From Paraflavitalea sp. CAU 1676 (lineage in GTDB: Bacteria > Bacteroidota > Bacteroidia > Chitinophagales > Chitinophagaceae): 64,000 nt of DNA. The notes beneath the pieces were generated by a model that was given only the letters and a program-made list of their open reading frames with translations, did not search any database and had not been told where the DNA came from. The position numbers and the translations under genes were made by a program. Where the stretch lies: contig NZ_JARHUJ010000005.1 of NCBI RefSeq assembly GCF_029223285.1, positions 62,001 through 126,000 on the forward strand, in the 5' to 3' direction. Each line of letters begins with the position of its first letter. Position 1 is the stretch's first letter. Shown in pieces: positions 24,437 through 32,900 of the stretch.

Positions 24437-25735
24437 ATGTCGGAGATTTTTATAATACTTGGATTAATACTACTGAATGGATTGTTTTCAATGGCTGAAA
24501 TTGCACTGGTCTCCTCCCGTAAAGCCAGGTTGGAGGCGCAGGCCAATAAGGGCGACAAAAGGGCGGAAGAGGCCCTGAAACTGGCCAATCATCCCGATCA
24601 CTTCCTGTCTACCGTACAGATCGGAATCACCCTCATCGGCATTTTGACCGGTGTGTACTCGGGTGAGCAGCTCAAGACCGATCTGGTTGAATATATTAAC
24701 CGTTTCGAATCATTGCGGCCTTACAGCAACGGTGTCGCTACTACTGTATTGGTCATCCTGATCACCTATTTTTCATTGGTTTTGGGAGAACTGGTGCCCA
24801 AACGCATAGGTTTATCCAGACCCGAAGTGATCGCCAAACTGGTAGCTGGCCCTATGCGCGTAGTAAGTTTCATCACCTATCCTTTCATCTGGTTGCTGAC
24901 CAAGTCGACACAGTTGATCGTAAGCCTGCTGCGCATCAAGGCAAAAGACAACCAGGTAACGGAAGAAGAGATCAAGGCCATCATCAGTGAAGGAACCGAG
25001 CAGGGCACCATCGAAGAGGCAGAACAGGAGATCATCGAGCGGATCTTTCACCTCGGCGACCGCAACATCACTTCCCTGATGACGCACCGCAGTGATATCA
25101 TCTGGTTCGATGTTACCGATAACGAAACGTCGATCAAAGACAAGATCGTAACAGAGCCACACTCTGTGTACCCCATCTGCGAAGACGATCTCGACAATAT
25201 CAAAGGCATGGTGTCGCTCAAGGACATGTATGTCACCAATGACCTTACTCATTTTAAACAGATCATGAAGCCGGCGCTATTCGTACCGGAAAACGTGACT
25301 GCCTACAACGTATTGGAAAAGTTCAAGGCCACCAGGAACCATGCCTGCTTCATTGTTGATGAATATGGAAGTGTGCAGGGAATGATCACGCTTAACGACA
25401 TCCTGGAAGCTATCGTGGGAGGCATGCCCGAGATCAATGAGGTGGATTACGAGATCGTGGAACGACAGGATGGTTCTTACCTCGTGGACGGGCAAATACC
25501 TTTTTACGACTTTCTGGACCGCTTTGCCAAAACCGAATACATGCACGAGGGCGAACAGGAGTTCGATACCCTCGCTGGTTTCATACTGCACAAACTGGAA
25601 CGCATACCCCACACTGGCGATACCCTCGCCTGGGAAGGCTTCAAGTTCGAGATCGTCGACATGGACGCCCAGCGCATCGATAAAGTGCTGGTGAACATAT
25701 CCGATGCCATCAAGGAAGAAATGGAGGAGGAATAA
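24437..25735 (+). CDS. CNNM/CorC-family (hemolysin-like) membrane protein
   Basis: 432 residues. The N-terminal DUF21/CNNM domain (about 1-190) has four hydrophobic segments, starting IFIILGLILLNGLFSMAEIAL. Two CBS domains follow (MTHRSDIIWFDV, CFIVDEYGSVQGMITLNDIL) and then a CorC/HlyC C-terminal domain (about 345-430). Members are linked to magnesium or cobalt transport and the hemolysin label is historical. The PAP2 gene ends 18 bases upstream on the same strand, so the two are probably cotranscribed. A 10-bp hairpin follows 45 bases after the stop. Confidence 0.92.
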   Translation: MSEIFIILGLILLNGLFSMAEIALVSSRKARLEAQANKGDKRAEEALKLANHPDHFLSTVQIGITLIGILTGVYSGEQLKTDLVEYINRFESLRPYSNGVATTVLVILITYFSLVLGELVPKRIGLSRPEVIAKLVAGPMRVVSFITYPFIWLLTKSTQLIVSLLRIKAKDNQVTEEEIKAIISEGTEQGTIEEAEQEIIERIFHLGDRNITSLMTHRSDIIWFDVTDNETSIKDKIVTEPHSVYPICEDDLDNIKGMVSLKDMYVTNDLTHFKQIMKPALFVPENVTAYNVLEKFKATRNHACFIVDEYGSVQGMITLNDILEAIVGGMPEINEVDYEIVERQDGSYLVDGQIPFYDFLDRFAKTEYMHEGEQEFDTLAGFILHKLERIPHTGDTLAWEGFKFEIVDMDAQRIDKVLVNISDAIKEEMEEE

Positions 25736-25780
25736 CTGCGTTTGTAATTCTCACCGGGTATTGATGAATGTCAAATGAGT

Positions 25781-25803
25781 ACCTGCCTGAAACTCAGGCA
25801 GGT
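25781..25803 (+). terminator. hairpin after the CNNM gene
   Basis: ACCTGCCTGA (25781-25790), loop AAC, TCAGGCAGGT (25794-25803): ten perfect pairs and a three-base loop. The T tract is weak (CTTTGC). The rest of the spacer to 25969 shows nothing else. Confidence 0.55.
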
Positions 25804-25969
25804 GGCCGCTTTGCCGGTAGGCCTGTTGATAACGGCAGGGGAAGATTGCTGTGTGTGCCAGTAAAAATACGGTTTTAACATTTCGATCAGTTCTACGCTT
25901 GACGGGCAGCCAAAATGGCACCATCTTTGACTCATCACGATCCGTTACACAAACTAAAGTCTGAAACTT

Positions 25970-26872
25970 ATGAAAAACGCGATCAAATACCTGCTGATCT
26001 TCCTGGTGCCTGTAGTAACGGTCACCGCCTGTAAAAAGGATACGGAGGAAAAGCCCACGGAGGGAACGGAAAAGCCTGGAACAAAACCACCTCCCACAAC
26101 GCCGCCGCCTGCTACCAATCCATATAACAATATAGTAGAAACGAAGGCGCCCGTTCAAAAGGCCATCACCTATAATGTAAATACCAATATCGGAGGATTT
26201 CAGCAAGCCCTGCCTTATCTCTACGATAGTACCACAAAACGTTATCCCCTGCTCGTCTTCATCCATGGGATCGGCGAACTGGGCGATGGATCCACACAGC
26301 TGTACAACGCAGCCAACGTGGGTGTAGCCAGCCTGATCAGGAACAAACTGTTCCCTGCCAATTTCGTAGTGAACAGCAAGAACTATTCGTTCATTGTAAT
26401 ATCGCCGCAAATAAAGAAATGGGATTATAAGACAGTTGCAAAGGACATCAATGATATGATCAACTATGCCATCTCGAAATACCGCATCGATACCACCAAA
26501 ATGTATGTGAGCGGACTTAGTATGGGTGGTGGTTATACCTGGGATTATGCAGGTGTGTATGCCAGCCGGCTTGCCGCCATAGCACCTATTTGCGGCGCCT
26601 CGGGTCCCAACGATGCCAAGGCAAAAGTGATGGCAACGGCCAACCTGCCAGTATGGGCTTTCCACAATAATGACGATGGAACCGTTACGCCCGCCAATTC
26701 AACCGGCTATGTGAACAAGATCAATTCCTATAATCCGGCCATCAAGGCTAAACTCACCCTGTGGCCTACCGGCGGGCACGATGCCTGGACCAAGGCACTA
26801 AATCCTAAGTACAAAGAGAATAACCTGAGTGTTTATGAGTGGATGCTGCAATACAGCAGAACGAAGAAGTAA
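25970..26872 (+). CDS. secreted alpha/beta-hydrolase lipoprotein (esterase/depolymerase type)
   Basis: 300 residues. The signal peptide ends in the lipobox TACKKD (Cys about residue 21), followed by a Pro/Thr/Lys-rich linker of about 35 residues. The alpha/beta-hydrolase domain contains PLLVFIHGIGELGDG (oxyanion region), the nucleophile elbow GLSMGGGY (Ser about 183), a candidate acid in WAFHNNDDG, and His in GGHDAW. The family includes PHB depolymerases and feruloyl esterases. It is anchored outside the inner membrane, probably on the outer membrane. The substrate is unknown. It is transcribed alone. Confidence 0.87.
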   Translation: MKNAIKYLLIFLVPVVTVTACKKDTEEKPTEGTEKPGTKPPPTTPPPATNPYNNIVETKAPVQKAITYNVNTNIGGFQQALPYLYDSTTKRYPLLVFIHGIGELGDGSTQLYNAANVGVASLIRNKLFPANFVVNSKNYSFIVISPQIKKWDYKTVAKDINDMINYAISKYRIDTTKMYVSGLSMGGGYTWDYAGVYASRLAAIAPICGASGPNDAKAKVMATANLPVWAFHNNDDGTVTPANSTGYVNKINSYNPAIKAKLTLWPTGGHDAWTKALNPKYKENNLSVYEWMLQYSRTKK

Positions 26873-26925
26873 CCCTGACCATTTAATCAATACGCATTAA
26901 TCGATTCACCCGGGAAAAACGCAAT

Positions 26926-26990
26926 GGCGCAGCGCGAAGATATATTGTTAAGGCTCTGATTATGTATTCAAGCGCTGCGCCTTATTTTTT
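26926..26990 (+). terminator. terminator after the esterase gene
   Basis: GGCGCAGCGC (26926-26935) pairs perfectly with GCGCTGCGCC (26972-26981) across a 36-base loop, followed by TTATTTTTT. The large loop is unusual. Confidence 0.65.
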
Positions 26991-27061
26991 GCAGGGCGCC
27001 AGCCGTGGTCAAAAACGCCTACAGCACACGAGGGCAGCGCAAGACGCTCTCTGTAAAATTA

Positions 27062-27604
27062 TCAGAACTCGAACTTAGCTTCTTTATCAGGATTGTTTAA
27101 GCGTGTACTTTTCCTGTTGCCTCCGACAGACACGTGCATCAGGTTCAATTGCTTTTCATACGTCTCATATAAAATGCTGTTGCTGATCTCCACCTTTTTG
27201 GGGGCGGTGGCTGCCGGTGTTTGAAAATAGCTCCAAACCGCATCATTCTCCCGCTCGAAGCCTACAAATTCCAGGGCTATATCCTTGCCATCCAGCTTGA
27301 TCAGTAACCGCTTGCGTACATAATCCGACACGAGTTTATCGGCTTCTGCCTTGTCTTTAGGGTTGAACAGATCGATTTTTTTATTATATTGACCGGCAAG
27401 CGCCTTTTCAAAATCATCGGTGAAGATCTTGCAGCTGATCTCGAGGTTCTTATCGGTCGCATTGTGGTTGATCTCCGTAACACTCACATACAGCGGATGT
27501 ACGACCGCCGGAGAGGAGGGGAGCTGGTTCGGGTTTACAGGGCCACCAAAAAGGTTGATCGCCACCAGTAACCACTTATAGAGAGGAAGCACCATTAACA
27601 TCAT
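27062..27604 (-). CDS. DUF6702-type exported protein
   Basis: 180 residues. A hydrophobic start, MMLMVLPLYKWLLVAINLFG, serves as signal or anchor. The mature domain begins HPLYVSVTEINHNATDKNLE, the opening of a small beta-sandwich family (DUF6702) seen next to HupE-like genes in Bacteroidota. The protein ends NNPDKEAKFEF. Start choice among ATG codons 27604, 27601 and 27595 is uncertain. It is divergent from the HupE-like gene across 50 bases. The function is unknown; the pairing suggests the two act together, perhaps in metal handling (inference). Confidence 0.75.
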   Translation of the reverse strand: MMLMVLPLYKWLLVAINLFGGPVNPNQLPSSPAVVHPLYVSVTEINHNATDKNLEISCKIFTDDFEKALAGQYNKKIDLFNPKDKAEADKLVSDYVRKRLLIKLDGKDIALEFVGFERENDAVWSYFQTPAATAPKKVEISNSILYETYEKQLNLMHVSVGGNRKSTRLNNPDKEAKFEF

Positions 27605-27654
27605 AAATTTTTCTGTTACAAATCTCTTAATTATTTTGGTACCCGCTTGGTAAT

Positions 27655-28293
27655 ATGCAAGATTTTACATTTTATTTTCAACTCGGCATAGAACACATCC
27701 TTACCCTGGATGCAATGGATCATATCCTGTTCGTTACTGCACTCTGTCTGCGGTATCTGTGGCAGGACTGGAAGAAAGTGGTGATCCTGGTGACGGCCTT
27801 TACCATTGGCCACTCGATCACCCTGGCCCTGAGTGCACTGGGGTATGTAAATTTTTCAACCGATTGGATCGAGTTCCTGATACCGCTTACCATAGCGGCA
27901 ACCTGTATAAATAATATTACGCAGCCTGCCACGACGACTCAAAAGAAACTACCGCTGATCTATTTCTTTGCCTTGTTCTTTGGCTTGATACATGGATTGG
28001 CTTTTGCGGGGCAGTTCCTCAGTCTCGAAGGAAAAGAGAGCCTGGTATCGCACCTGCTGGCATTCAACCTCGGTATCGAGGTAGCGCAGCTGTTGGTAGT
28101 AGTAGTGATCCTGTTCCTGTCGTTTGTGGTGGTGCAATTACTGAAGTTGTCGAGGATAGCTTGGTTGAGGATTGCCTCGGGCGTCATCCTCGTCTTTTCA
28201 CTCATTTGGGCATATCAACGTTTTCCACATACTAAAAACACACATGATGAGAAAGTCACTGTTCGTGGCAACGGCAGTCGCAGGTTTGTTTAG
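27655..28293 (+). CDS. HupE/UreJ-family membrane protein
   Basis: 212 residues with about six membrane helices. The segment LDAMDHILFVTALCLRYLW and AFTIGHSITLALSALG carry the conserved His and Asp residues of the HupE/UreJ group, and FALFFGLIHGLAFAGQFL provides another. Members are proposed to pass nickel or other metals for hydrogenases and ureases; no such enzyme is in the window, so the cargo is unknown. Its 3' end overlaps the first 47 bases of the M1 peptidase gene in another frame, so the two are cotranscribed. Confidence 0.85.
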   Translation: MQDFTFYFQLGIEHILTLDAMDHILFVTALCLRYLWQDWKKVVILVTAFTIGHSITLALSALGYVNFSTDWIEFLIPLTIAATCINNITQPATTTQKKLPLIYFFALFFGLIHGLAFAGQFLSLEGKESLVSHLLAFNLGIEVAQLLVVVVILFLSFVVVQLLKLSRIAWLRIASGVILVFSLIWAYQRFPHTKNTHDEKVTVRGNGSRRFV

Positions 28294-30634
28294 TGTAGCC
28301 AATGGCCAAAACATACAAAACAACCCCGGCTCCAACCACGGTAATAAATTTGAACAATTGGGCATTATGCTACCCACGCCCAATGAATACCGCACCGCCA
28401 GCGGCGCCCCCGGCCCCAAGTACTGGCAGCAACGGGCTGATTATGACATCAAATGCGAACTGGATGAGGTGAACCTCAAGCTCACCGGTAGCGAGAAGAT
28501 CACGTATTTCAACAATTCTCCCAATACGCTCACTTACCTGTGGCTGCAATTGGATGAGAACGAGCACAGTTCGGTCAACAATGCCAATTACCAGAACAGC
28601 CGCACCATGTCGTCGCAGCTCAACGTAGCGAGCATCGACCAGCTGGAGGCCGACAGAACCGACAACGGTTATGGCATCAACATCGTTAAGATAACCGACG
28701 CCCTGGCCAAGCCGCTCAAATACACCGTCAACAAGACCATGATGCGTGTTGAGCTGCCCGCTCCGCTCAAAGCCGGACAAACTTTCGTGCTTAACATCAA
28801 TTGGAATTATAAGGTTTCCGACCGCATGAAATTCGGCGGTCGCGGAGGTTACGAATACTTTGCCGAAGATGGCAACCACCTCTTCACCATGGCACAATGG
28901 TATCCCCGCCTTTGCGTATACAGCGATGCAGTAGGCTGGCAAAACCACCAGTTTACCGGCAGGGGAGAGTTCGCCCTCACCTTCGGTAACTTCAAAGTGG
29001 CCATGACCGTACCTGCCGACCACGTAGTAGGCGGCACCGGCGAGTGCACCAACTATGCACAAGTGCTTACACCGGCTCAGTTGGGCCGCTGGACAAAAGC
29101 ACAGGCTTCCAAAGAGCCGGTAGAAGTGGTTACCCTCGACGAAGCGAAAAAAGCAGAAGGACAAAAGAGTACCGCAAAGAAGACCTGGATCTTCAAAGCC
29201 GATAACGTACGTGACTTTGCCTGGACAGCTTCCCGTAAGTTCGTTTGGGATGCCATGCCAACCTATGTGGAAGGCAAGAAAGTAATGTGTATGAGCTTTT
29301 ATGGCAAAGAGGCCTACGGTTTATACCGCAAGTTCTCTACTAAAGCCGTGGCACACACCATTCGCAGCTACTCTAAATTCACCATTCCCTATCCATACCC
29401 CGTTGCGCAGAGTATAGAAGCGGCTAATGGTATGGAATATCCGATGATCTGCTTCAACTATGGCCGTACTGAAAAGGACGGATCTTATACGGAAGCTACC
29501 AAGTACGGCATGCTGGGTGTGATCATCCATGAAGTAGGTCACAACTTCTTCCCCATGATCATCAACAGCGACGAACGTCAATGGAGCTGGATGGATGAAG
29601 GCTTGAACTCATTCGTGGAATACCTCACCGAAGAACTGTACGACAATAAATTCCCCGTTCGTGGAAAAGGACCAGCCTGGGCCATCGTAGATTATATGCG
29701 CCTGCCCAAGAATCAGCTGGAGCCCATCATGTCGAATTCTGAGAACATCATCGGATTTGGTCCGAATGCCTATACCAAACCGGCTACCGGTTTGAACATG
29801 CTGCGCGAAACCATCATGGGCCGCGACCTGTTCGATTATGCATTTAAAGAATATGCACGCCGTTGGGCCTTCAAACATCCCGAACCTGCCGATCTCTTCC
29901 GCACGTTGGAAGATGCATCTGGTGAAGACCTCGATTGGTTCTGGAGGGGTTGGTTCTTTGGTACCGATGCCTGCGACATCGCATTGGATACTGTAAAGTA
30001 TTTCAAGGCAGACGTATCTTACAATCCTCCTGCACCCAAAGAAGGAGCTACCTCCAGCCGCAAGCTGGAAAAACCGATGGGCTCTGCATTTCCTACCGAC
30101 GTTTCGAAAGACCGCAATGCAGCCGATAAGAGCATTCAATTCCTGACCGATCAGGATACCACCCTGCGTGATTTCTATTGGAAGTATGCACGTGGCCTGG
30201 AGCCAGTGGATACAACCACTTACCAGGTACCTGTTGGCGGTGGTATCGAAGCAGCGGATGAAGCGGCCAAGCAGAAAGCAGCCGGCAAGCATTTCTATGA
30301 GCTTACCTTCAGCAACAAGGGTGGCCTGGTGATGCCGATCATCGTTGAGTGGACCTATAAAGACGGCACCAAAGAAGTGGATCGCATCCCTGCACAGGTA
30401 TGGCGCCTCAACGAGCAGAAGGTAGTTAAGACCTTCATGAAAGACAAAGAAGTGGAGTCTGTGAAACTCGATCCGATGCGCGAAACAGCCGATATCAACG
30501 AAAGCAACAATACCTGGGGTACCATTGCTGCGCCTTCCAAGTTCACCGTGTTCAAGCAAAAGCAACAAACCCGTGGACAGTCTTCCGGCATCAACCCGAT
30601 GCAGAAGGCCGAAGAGAAGAAGAAAGCATTCTAA
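28247..30634 (+). CDS. secreted M1-family metallopeptidase
   Basis: 795 residues from ATG 28247; ATG 28244 is equally possible and an upstream frame to 28172 lies inside HupE. The signal peptide is MRKSLFVATAVAGLFSVANG. An M1-type beta-saddle domain precedes the zinc site HEVGH, with the third ligand 18 residues later in SWMDEGLNSF. The usual GxMEN exopeptidase motif appears as NGMEYPM. The C-terminal 200 residues contain a helical domain and a beta domain. It is likely a periplasmic or surface aminopeptidase. The gene overlaps HupE by 47 bases and ends at a strong terminator. Confidence 0.9.
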   Translation: MRKSLFVATAVAGLFSVANGQNIQNNPGSNHGNKFEQLGIMLPTPNEYRTASGAPGPKYWQQRADYDIKCELDEVNLKLTGSEKITYFNNSPNTLTYLWLQLDENEHSSVNNANYQNSRTMSSQLNVASIDQLEADRTDNGYGINIVKITDALAKPLKYTVNKTMMRVELPAPLKAGQTFVLNINWNYKVSDRMKFGGRGGYEYFAEDGNHLFTMAQWYPRLCVYSDAVGWQNHQFTGRGEFALTFGNFKVAMTVPADHVVGGTGECTNYAQVLTPAQLGRWTKAQASKEPVEVVTLDEAKKAEGQKSTAKKTWIFKADNVRDFAWTASRKFVWDAMPTYVEGKKVMCMSFYGKEAYGLYRKFSTKAVAHTIRSYSKFTIPYPYPVAQSIEAANGMEYPMICFNYGRTEKDGSYTEATKYGMLGVIIHEVGHNFFPMIINSDERQWSWMDEGLNSFVEYLTEELYDNKFPVRGKGPAWAIVDYMRLPKNQLEPIMSNSENIIGFGPNAYTKPATGLNMLRETIMGRDLFDYAFKEYARRWAFKHPEPADLFRTLEDASGEDLDWFWRGWFFGTDACDIALDTVKYFKADVSYNPPAPKEGATSSRKLEKPMGSAFPTDVSKDRNAADKSIQFLTDQDTTLRDFYWKYARGLEPVDTTTYQVPVGGGIEAADEAAKQKAAGKHFYELTFSNKGGLVMPIIVEWTYKDGTKEVDRIPAQVWRLNEQKVVKTFMKDKEVESVKLDPMRETADINESNNTWGTIAAPSKFTVFKQKQQTRGQSSGINPMQKAEEKKKAF

Positions 30635-30656
30635 TCTCCGGATAGTATAAACTTGT

Positions 30657-30693
30657 AAGCGCCCCGCAGTGGTAATTCCACTGCGGGGCGCTT
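30657..30693 (+). terminator. terminator after the M1 peptidase gene
   Basis: Perfect 16-bp arms AAGCGCCCCGCAGTGG and CCACTGCGGGGCGCTT around loop TAATT, followed by TATTT. Confidence 0.9.
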
Positions 30694-30744
30694 TATTTAT
30701 GGGGCGCAATCTGAGTGCGCACCAGGTCTTTAATTGTTGAACAT

Positions 30745-30776
30745 AAAAAAGCCGGTACGCTTACGCAGTACCGGCT
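30745..30776 (-). terminator. terminator of the 25-residue peptide gene
   Basis: On the minus strand AGCCGGTAC, a nine-base loop, GTACCGGCT and then six T. It starts 20 bases after the TAA of the small gene, which is strong support that the small gene is real. Confidence 0.85.
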
Positions 30777-30796
30777 GTCAATAAATATGTTGATGG

Positions 30797-30874
30797 TTAG
30801 TTGCAGGCTTTGGCGAACAAGCCGACCAAAGCTACAACTACAGGAATCCAAAAGAAGAGAAAAGATTTACTCAT
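30797..30874 (-). CDS. 25-residue single-helix membrane peptide
   Basis: A minus-strand frame from ATG 30874 to TAA 30797 reads MSKSFLFFWIPVVVALVGLF and then AKACN. It is one hydrophobic helix with a positive N-terminus and a Cys two residues from the end. The gene has a -7-like box TATCTTTA 31 bases upstream and a perfect intrinsic terminator 20 bases downstream, and no neighbour shares its transcript. It is too short for a classical signal peptide cleavage product; a membrane-inserted peptide (regulator, toxin-like or complex subunit) is the simplest reading. No family was recognised and the function is unknown. Confidence 0.7.
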   Translation of the reverse strand: MSKSFLFFWIPVVVALVGLFAKACN

Positions 30875-30905
30875 GGCGTGGGTTTTATAATGATTCGTGT
30901 TAATG

Positions 30906-30913
30906 TAAAGATA
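30906..30913 (-). promoter_or_regulatory. -7-like promoter box of the 25-residue peptide gene
   Basis: TATCTTTA on the minus strand, one base off TAnnTTTG, 31 bases upstream of ATG 30874. No -33 element was identified. Confidence 0.45.
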
Positions 30914-30960
30914 CGACAACAGTACCCCGAACCCTAACCACTGATCCGGGATTTCCAAAA

Positions 30961-31155
30961 TTACCCAGTTTCGGTAGGTTCGTCTGCTGGAGGCTGGTTA
31001 TCAGGATTCTTCTTTCGCCCGTTGGCCTTCAATGCCTGATCGATGATCCATTCCAACTGACCATTCACACTTCTAAACTCATCCGCGGCCCATTTCTCAA
31101 GCGATTTGAAGGTCTCTTCGTCGATCCGCAGTACAAAGTTTTTCTTGCTGCCCAC
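30961..31155 (-). CDS. Arc-type ribbon-helix-helix DNA-binding protein
   Basis: 64 residues from GTG 31155. The N-terminal strand NFVLRIDEETFKSLEKWAAD and the following helix SVNGQLEWIIDQALK make a complete ribbon-helix-helix fold (beta-alpha-alpha) of the Arc/MetJ type. The last 20 residues are a polar tail (KNPDNQPPADEPTETG). Such proteins bind as dimers to short palindromes, often in tandem. It starts 12 bases after the SPFH gene stop on the same strand. The operon promoter carries two 8-bp palindromes 11 bp apart, which makes this protein the likely autorepressor (inference). Confidence 0.85.
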   Translation of the reverse strand: MGSKKNFVLRIDEETFKSLEKWAADEFRSVNGQLEWIIDQALKANGRKKNPDNQPPADEPTETG

Positions 31156-31167
31156 TACAGAAGGATT

Positions 31168-32031
31168 TTATTGATAAAGTGTTCCGGTATTCAGGATCGG
31201 CTGCGCGCCACGCTCGCCGCACAATACCACCATCAGGTTGCTCACCATCGCAGCCTTCTTTTCTTCATCGAGGGTTACGATCTTTTTGCGGGATAATTGT
31301 TCCAACGCCATTTCTACCATACCCACAGCGCCTTCCACGATCTTGGTACGGGCAGCAACAATGGCTGTAGCCTGTTGGCGTTGCAGCATCGCTCCTGCAA
31401 TTTCTGCTGCATAGGCCAGGTGACTGATCCTGGCTTCCCGCACTAAAATGCCGGCGGCAGCGAGCCTTTCATTCAGTTCCTGTTCCAGCATTTCGTTGAC
31501 CTTATTACCTCCATCACGCAAAGTAATAGCGGCATGTTCATCTTCCATATGATCATAGGCGTAGGTAGTGGCGAGGTGCCGGATGGCGGCTTCGCTCTGG
31601 ATCTTTACATAATGGACATAGTCGGCCACTTCAAAAGCCGCTTTATAAGTATCATCAACCTGCCACACGATCACTGCAGCAATCTCGATGGGGTTACCCA
31701 TTTTGTCGTTTACTTTCAGTTTACTGCTCTCGAGATTCTCGGCCCGGAGGGAGATCATTTGTTTTTTGTACAGCGGGTTTACAAACTGCAGCCCATTCTC
31801 TTTTACCGTACCGACATACTTGCCAAAGAAGGTCATCACCCGCGAGTGATTGGGACTTATCACGATGATACCAAGGGATAAAAAGACGCTGGCGATAAAG
31901 GAAAATACCCCCAGCAGCACGAAAGTGCCGTTGTCACGGCTCCCCGCAAAAAAGTAAATGGAAGCTATGAATAAAATAACCGCGAGGAGAAGGGCCAGGT
32001 AGCCCGACATGGGTTTCATGATCTTTTGCAT
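31168..32031 (-). CDS. SPFH/band-7 domain membrane protein
   Basis: 287 residues from ATG 32031; an upstream in-frame Met at 32058 would overlap the operator. Two N-terminal membrane helices (about residues 11-28 and 37-60) are followed by the SPFH domain (ISPNHSRVMTFFGKYVGTVK, PIEIAAVIVWQVDDTYKAAF, HYVKIQSEAAIRHLATTYAY). A helical stretch rich in Ala/Glu/Gln near residues 180-260 probably oligomerises. SPFH proteins form large rings that organise membrane microdomains or control proteases. It is the first gene of an operon with the RHH protein. Confidence 0.92.
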   Translation of the reverse strand: MQKIMKPMSGYLALLLAVILFIASIYFFAGSRDNGTFVLLGVFSFIASVFLSLGIIVISPNHSRVMTFFGKYVGTVKENGLQFVNPLYKKQMISLRAENLESSKLKVNDKMGNPIEIAAVIVWQVDDTYKAAFEVADYVHYVKIQSEAAIRHLATTYAYDHMEDEHAAITLRDGGNKVNEMLEQELNERLAAAGILVREARISHLAYAAEIAGAMLQRQQATAIVAARTKIVEGAVGMVEMALEQLSRKKIVTLDEEKKAAMVSNLMVVLCGERGAQPILNTGTLYQ

Positions 32032-32047
32032 AACGAAGGAATTTAGG

Positions 32048-32069
32048 TATGATATCAATATGATATCAA
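32048..32069. promoter_or_regulatory. tandem operator: TATGATATCAA twice, 11-bp spacing
   Basis: Two perfect consecutive copies of TATGATATCAA, each containing the palindrome TGATATCA (32050-32057 and 32061-32068). One helical turn separates the centres, as in cooperative ribbon-helix-helix operators. The site lies 17 bases upstream of the SPFH ATG and touches the -7 box at 32067-32074, so binding would cover the transcription start. Confidence 0.75.
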
Positions 32070-32074
32070 ATCTA
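32067..32074 (-). promoter_or_regulatory. -7 promoter box (TAGATTTG) of the SPFH-RHH operon
   Basis: A perfect TAnnTTTG match on the minus strand, overlapping the distal palindrome of the tandem operator by two to three bases. Confidence 0.6.
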
Positions 32075-32179
32075 CATCATGATCCTGAATCGTCCAAGCG
32101 TTCGTTATGAGCAGCAAAGGAGCCCGCCTGGCAATTATAAAAGCCGGTAGGAGTGGGGATGCCGGCGCGTAACAAAGCC

Positions 32180-32208
32180 GCGGCCAGCATCTCATCGATG
32201 CTGGCCGC
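32180..32208 (-). terminator. terminator of the MORN-like gene
   Basis: GCGGCCAGCATC and GATGCTGGCCGC, twelve perfect pairs with a five-base loop, 42 bases after the minus-strand stop at 32250. The tail is weak (GGCTTTGTT). Confidence 0.6.
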
Positions 32209-32249
32209 TGTATAAGTGATTAGTAATAAGTAGTTTGTGAGTAGATTGC

Positions 32250-32900
32250 TTAATTGCCGGTACTCCCATCGCGAACCCGGACCTTCTTTTTGCCGGCATT
32301 CTTCTTTTCAAAATCCAGGACCTCCTTGGGTTTGGCTATTTCCTTTTTGGCTGTGGGGGCCGTAGACTGGGATTTGGCTTTTTCCAGCTCGCCGAGCACG
32401 TAACTCTCTGTTTTGCTGACCATACCGGTCTCCGAATCGAAGTATTTCCACAAGCCATGCCGCAAGGAAGCTCCTTCGTTCTTGATGATCACGGCCCGGT
32501 AGGTATCAAATTTATCGGGGTCCTCGATCATGAGGGTATCATACAGTTTGTCTGGATTGATGGCCTTCCAGCGCTGTTCCAGGCGTAATTCACCGTGCTT
32601 ATTATAATATCGGCACACACTGTCCTTTAAGCCCCATTTGTAAAATTCAACGCCCACCAGATCGCCCTGGAGGCTGAACAGGCGCCATTCTCCATCCTTG
32701 CGGTTGTGCACATACCAGCCTTCCTCTTCATAGCCGGGTTCGCCCCGAACGGTTTCGTAGCGATTTACCCAGGGCCCCTGTTTCCTGTTGATCACATCAA
32801 TGCGGTTCAGCGTATCGCCCTGTGGATTGAGCTTATAGTCCTTCCATTGCGAAAAGGCATTCACAGAAAACAACAACAGTATAAGAAACATCCAGCGCAT
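32250..32900 (-). CDS. exported protein with MORN-like repeats
   Basis: 216 residues from ATG 32900 (MRWMFLILLLFSVNAFS is a signal peptide; an upstream Met at 32909 adds three residues). The mature part has repeated short motifs such as KQGPWVNRYE, NRKDGEWRLFS, and RHGLWKYFDSETG, resembling MORN/YwqK repeats, in which a Gly-x-Trp pattern recurs about every 20-25 residues. The C-terminus is highly Lys-rich. The family is common in Bacteroidota without a firm role. It stands alone between its terminator and the divergent cysteine desulfurase gene. Confidence 0.7.
   Translation of the reverse strand: MRWMFLILLLFSVNAFSQWKDYKLNPQGDTLNRIDVINRKQGPWVNRYETVRGEPGYEEEGWYVHNRKDGEWRLFSLQGDLVGVEFYKWGLKDSVCRYYNKHGELRLEQRWKAINPDKLYDTLMIEDPDKFDTYRAVIIKNEGASLRHGLWKYFDSETGMVSKTESYVLGELEKAKSQSTAPTAKKEIAKPKEVLDFEKKNAGKKKVRVRDGSTGN

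Noticed and set aside
29609-30709. 366-residue minus-strand open frame
   Set aside because: It is a shadow of the M1 peptidase gene and runs through its terminator; composition is not protein-like.
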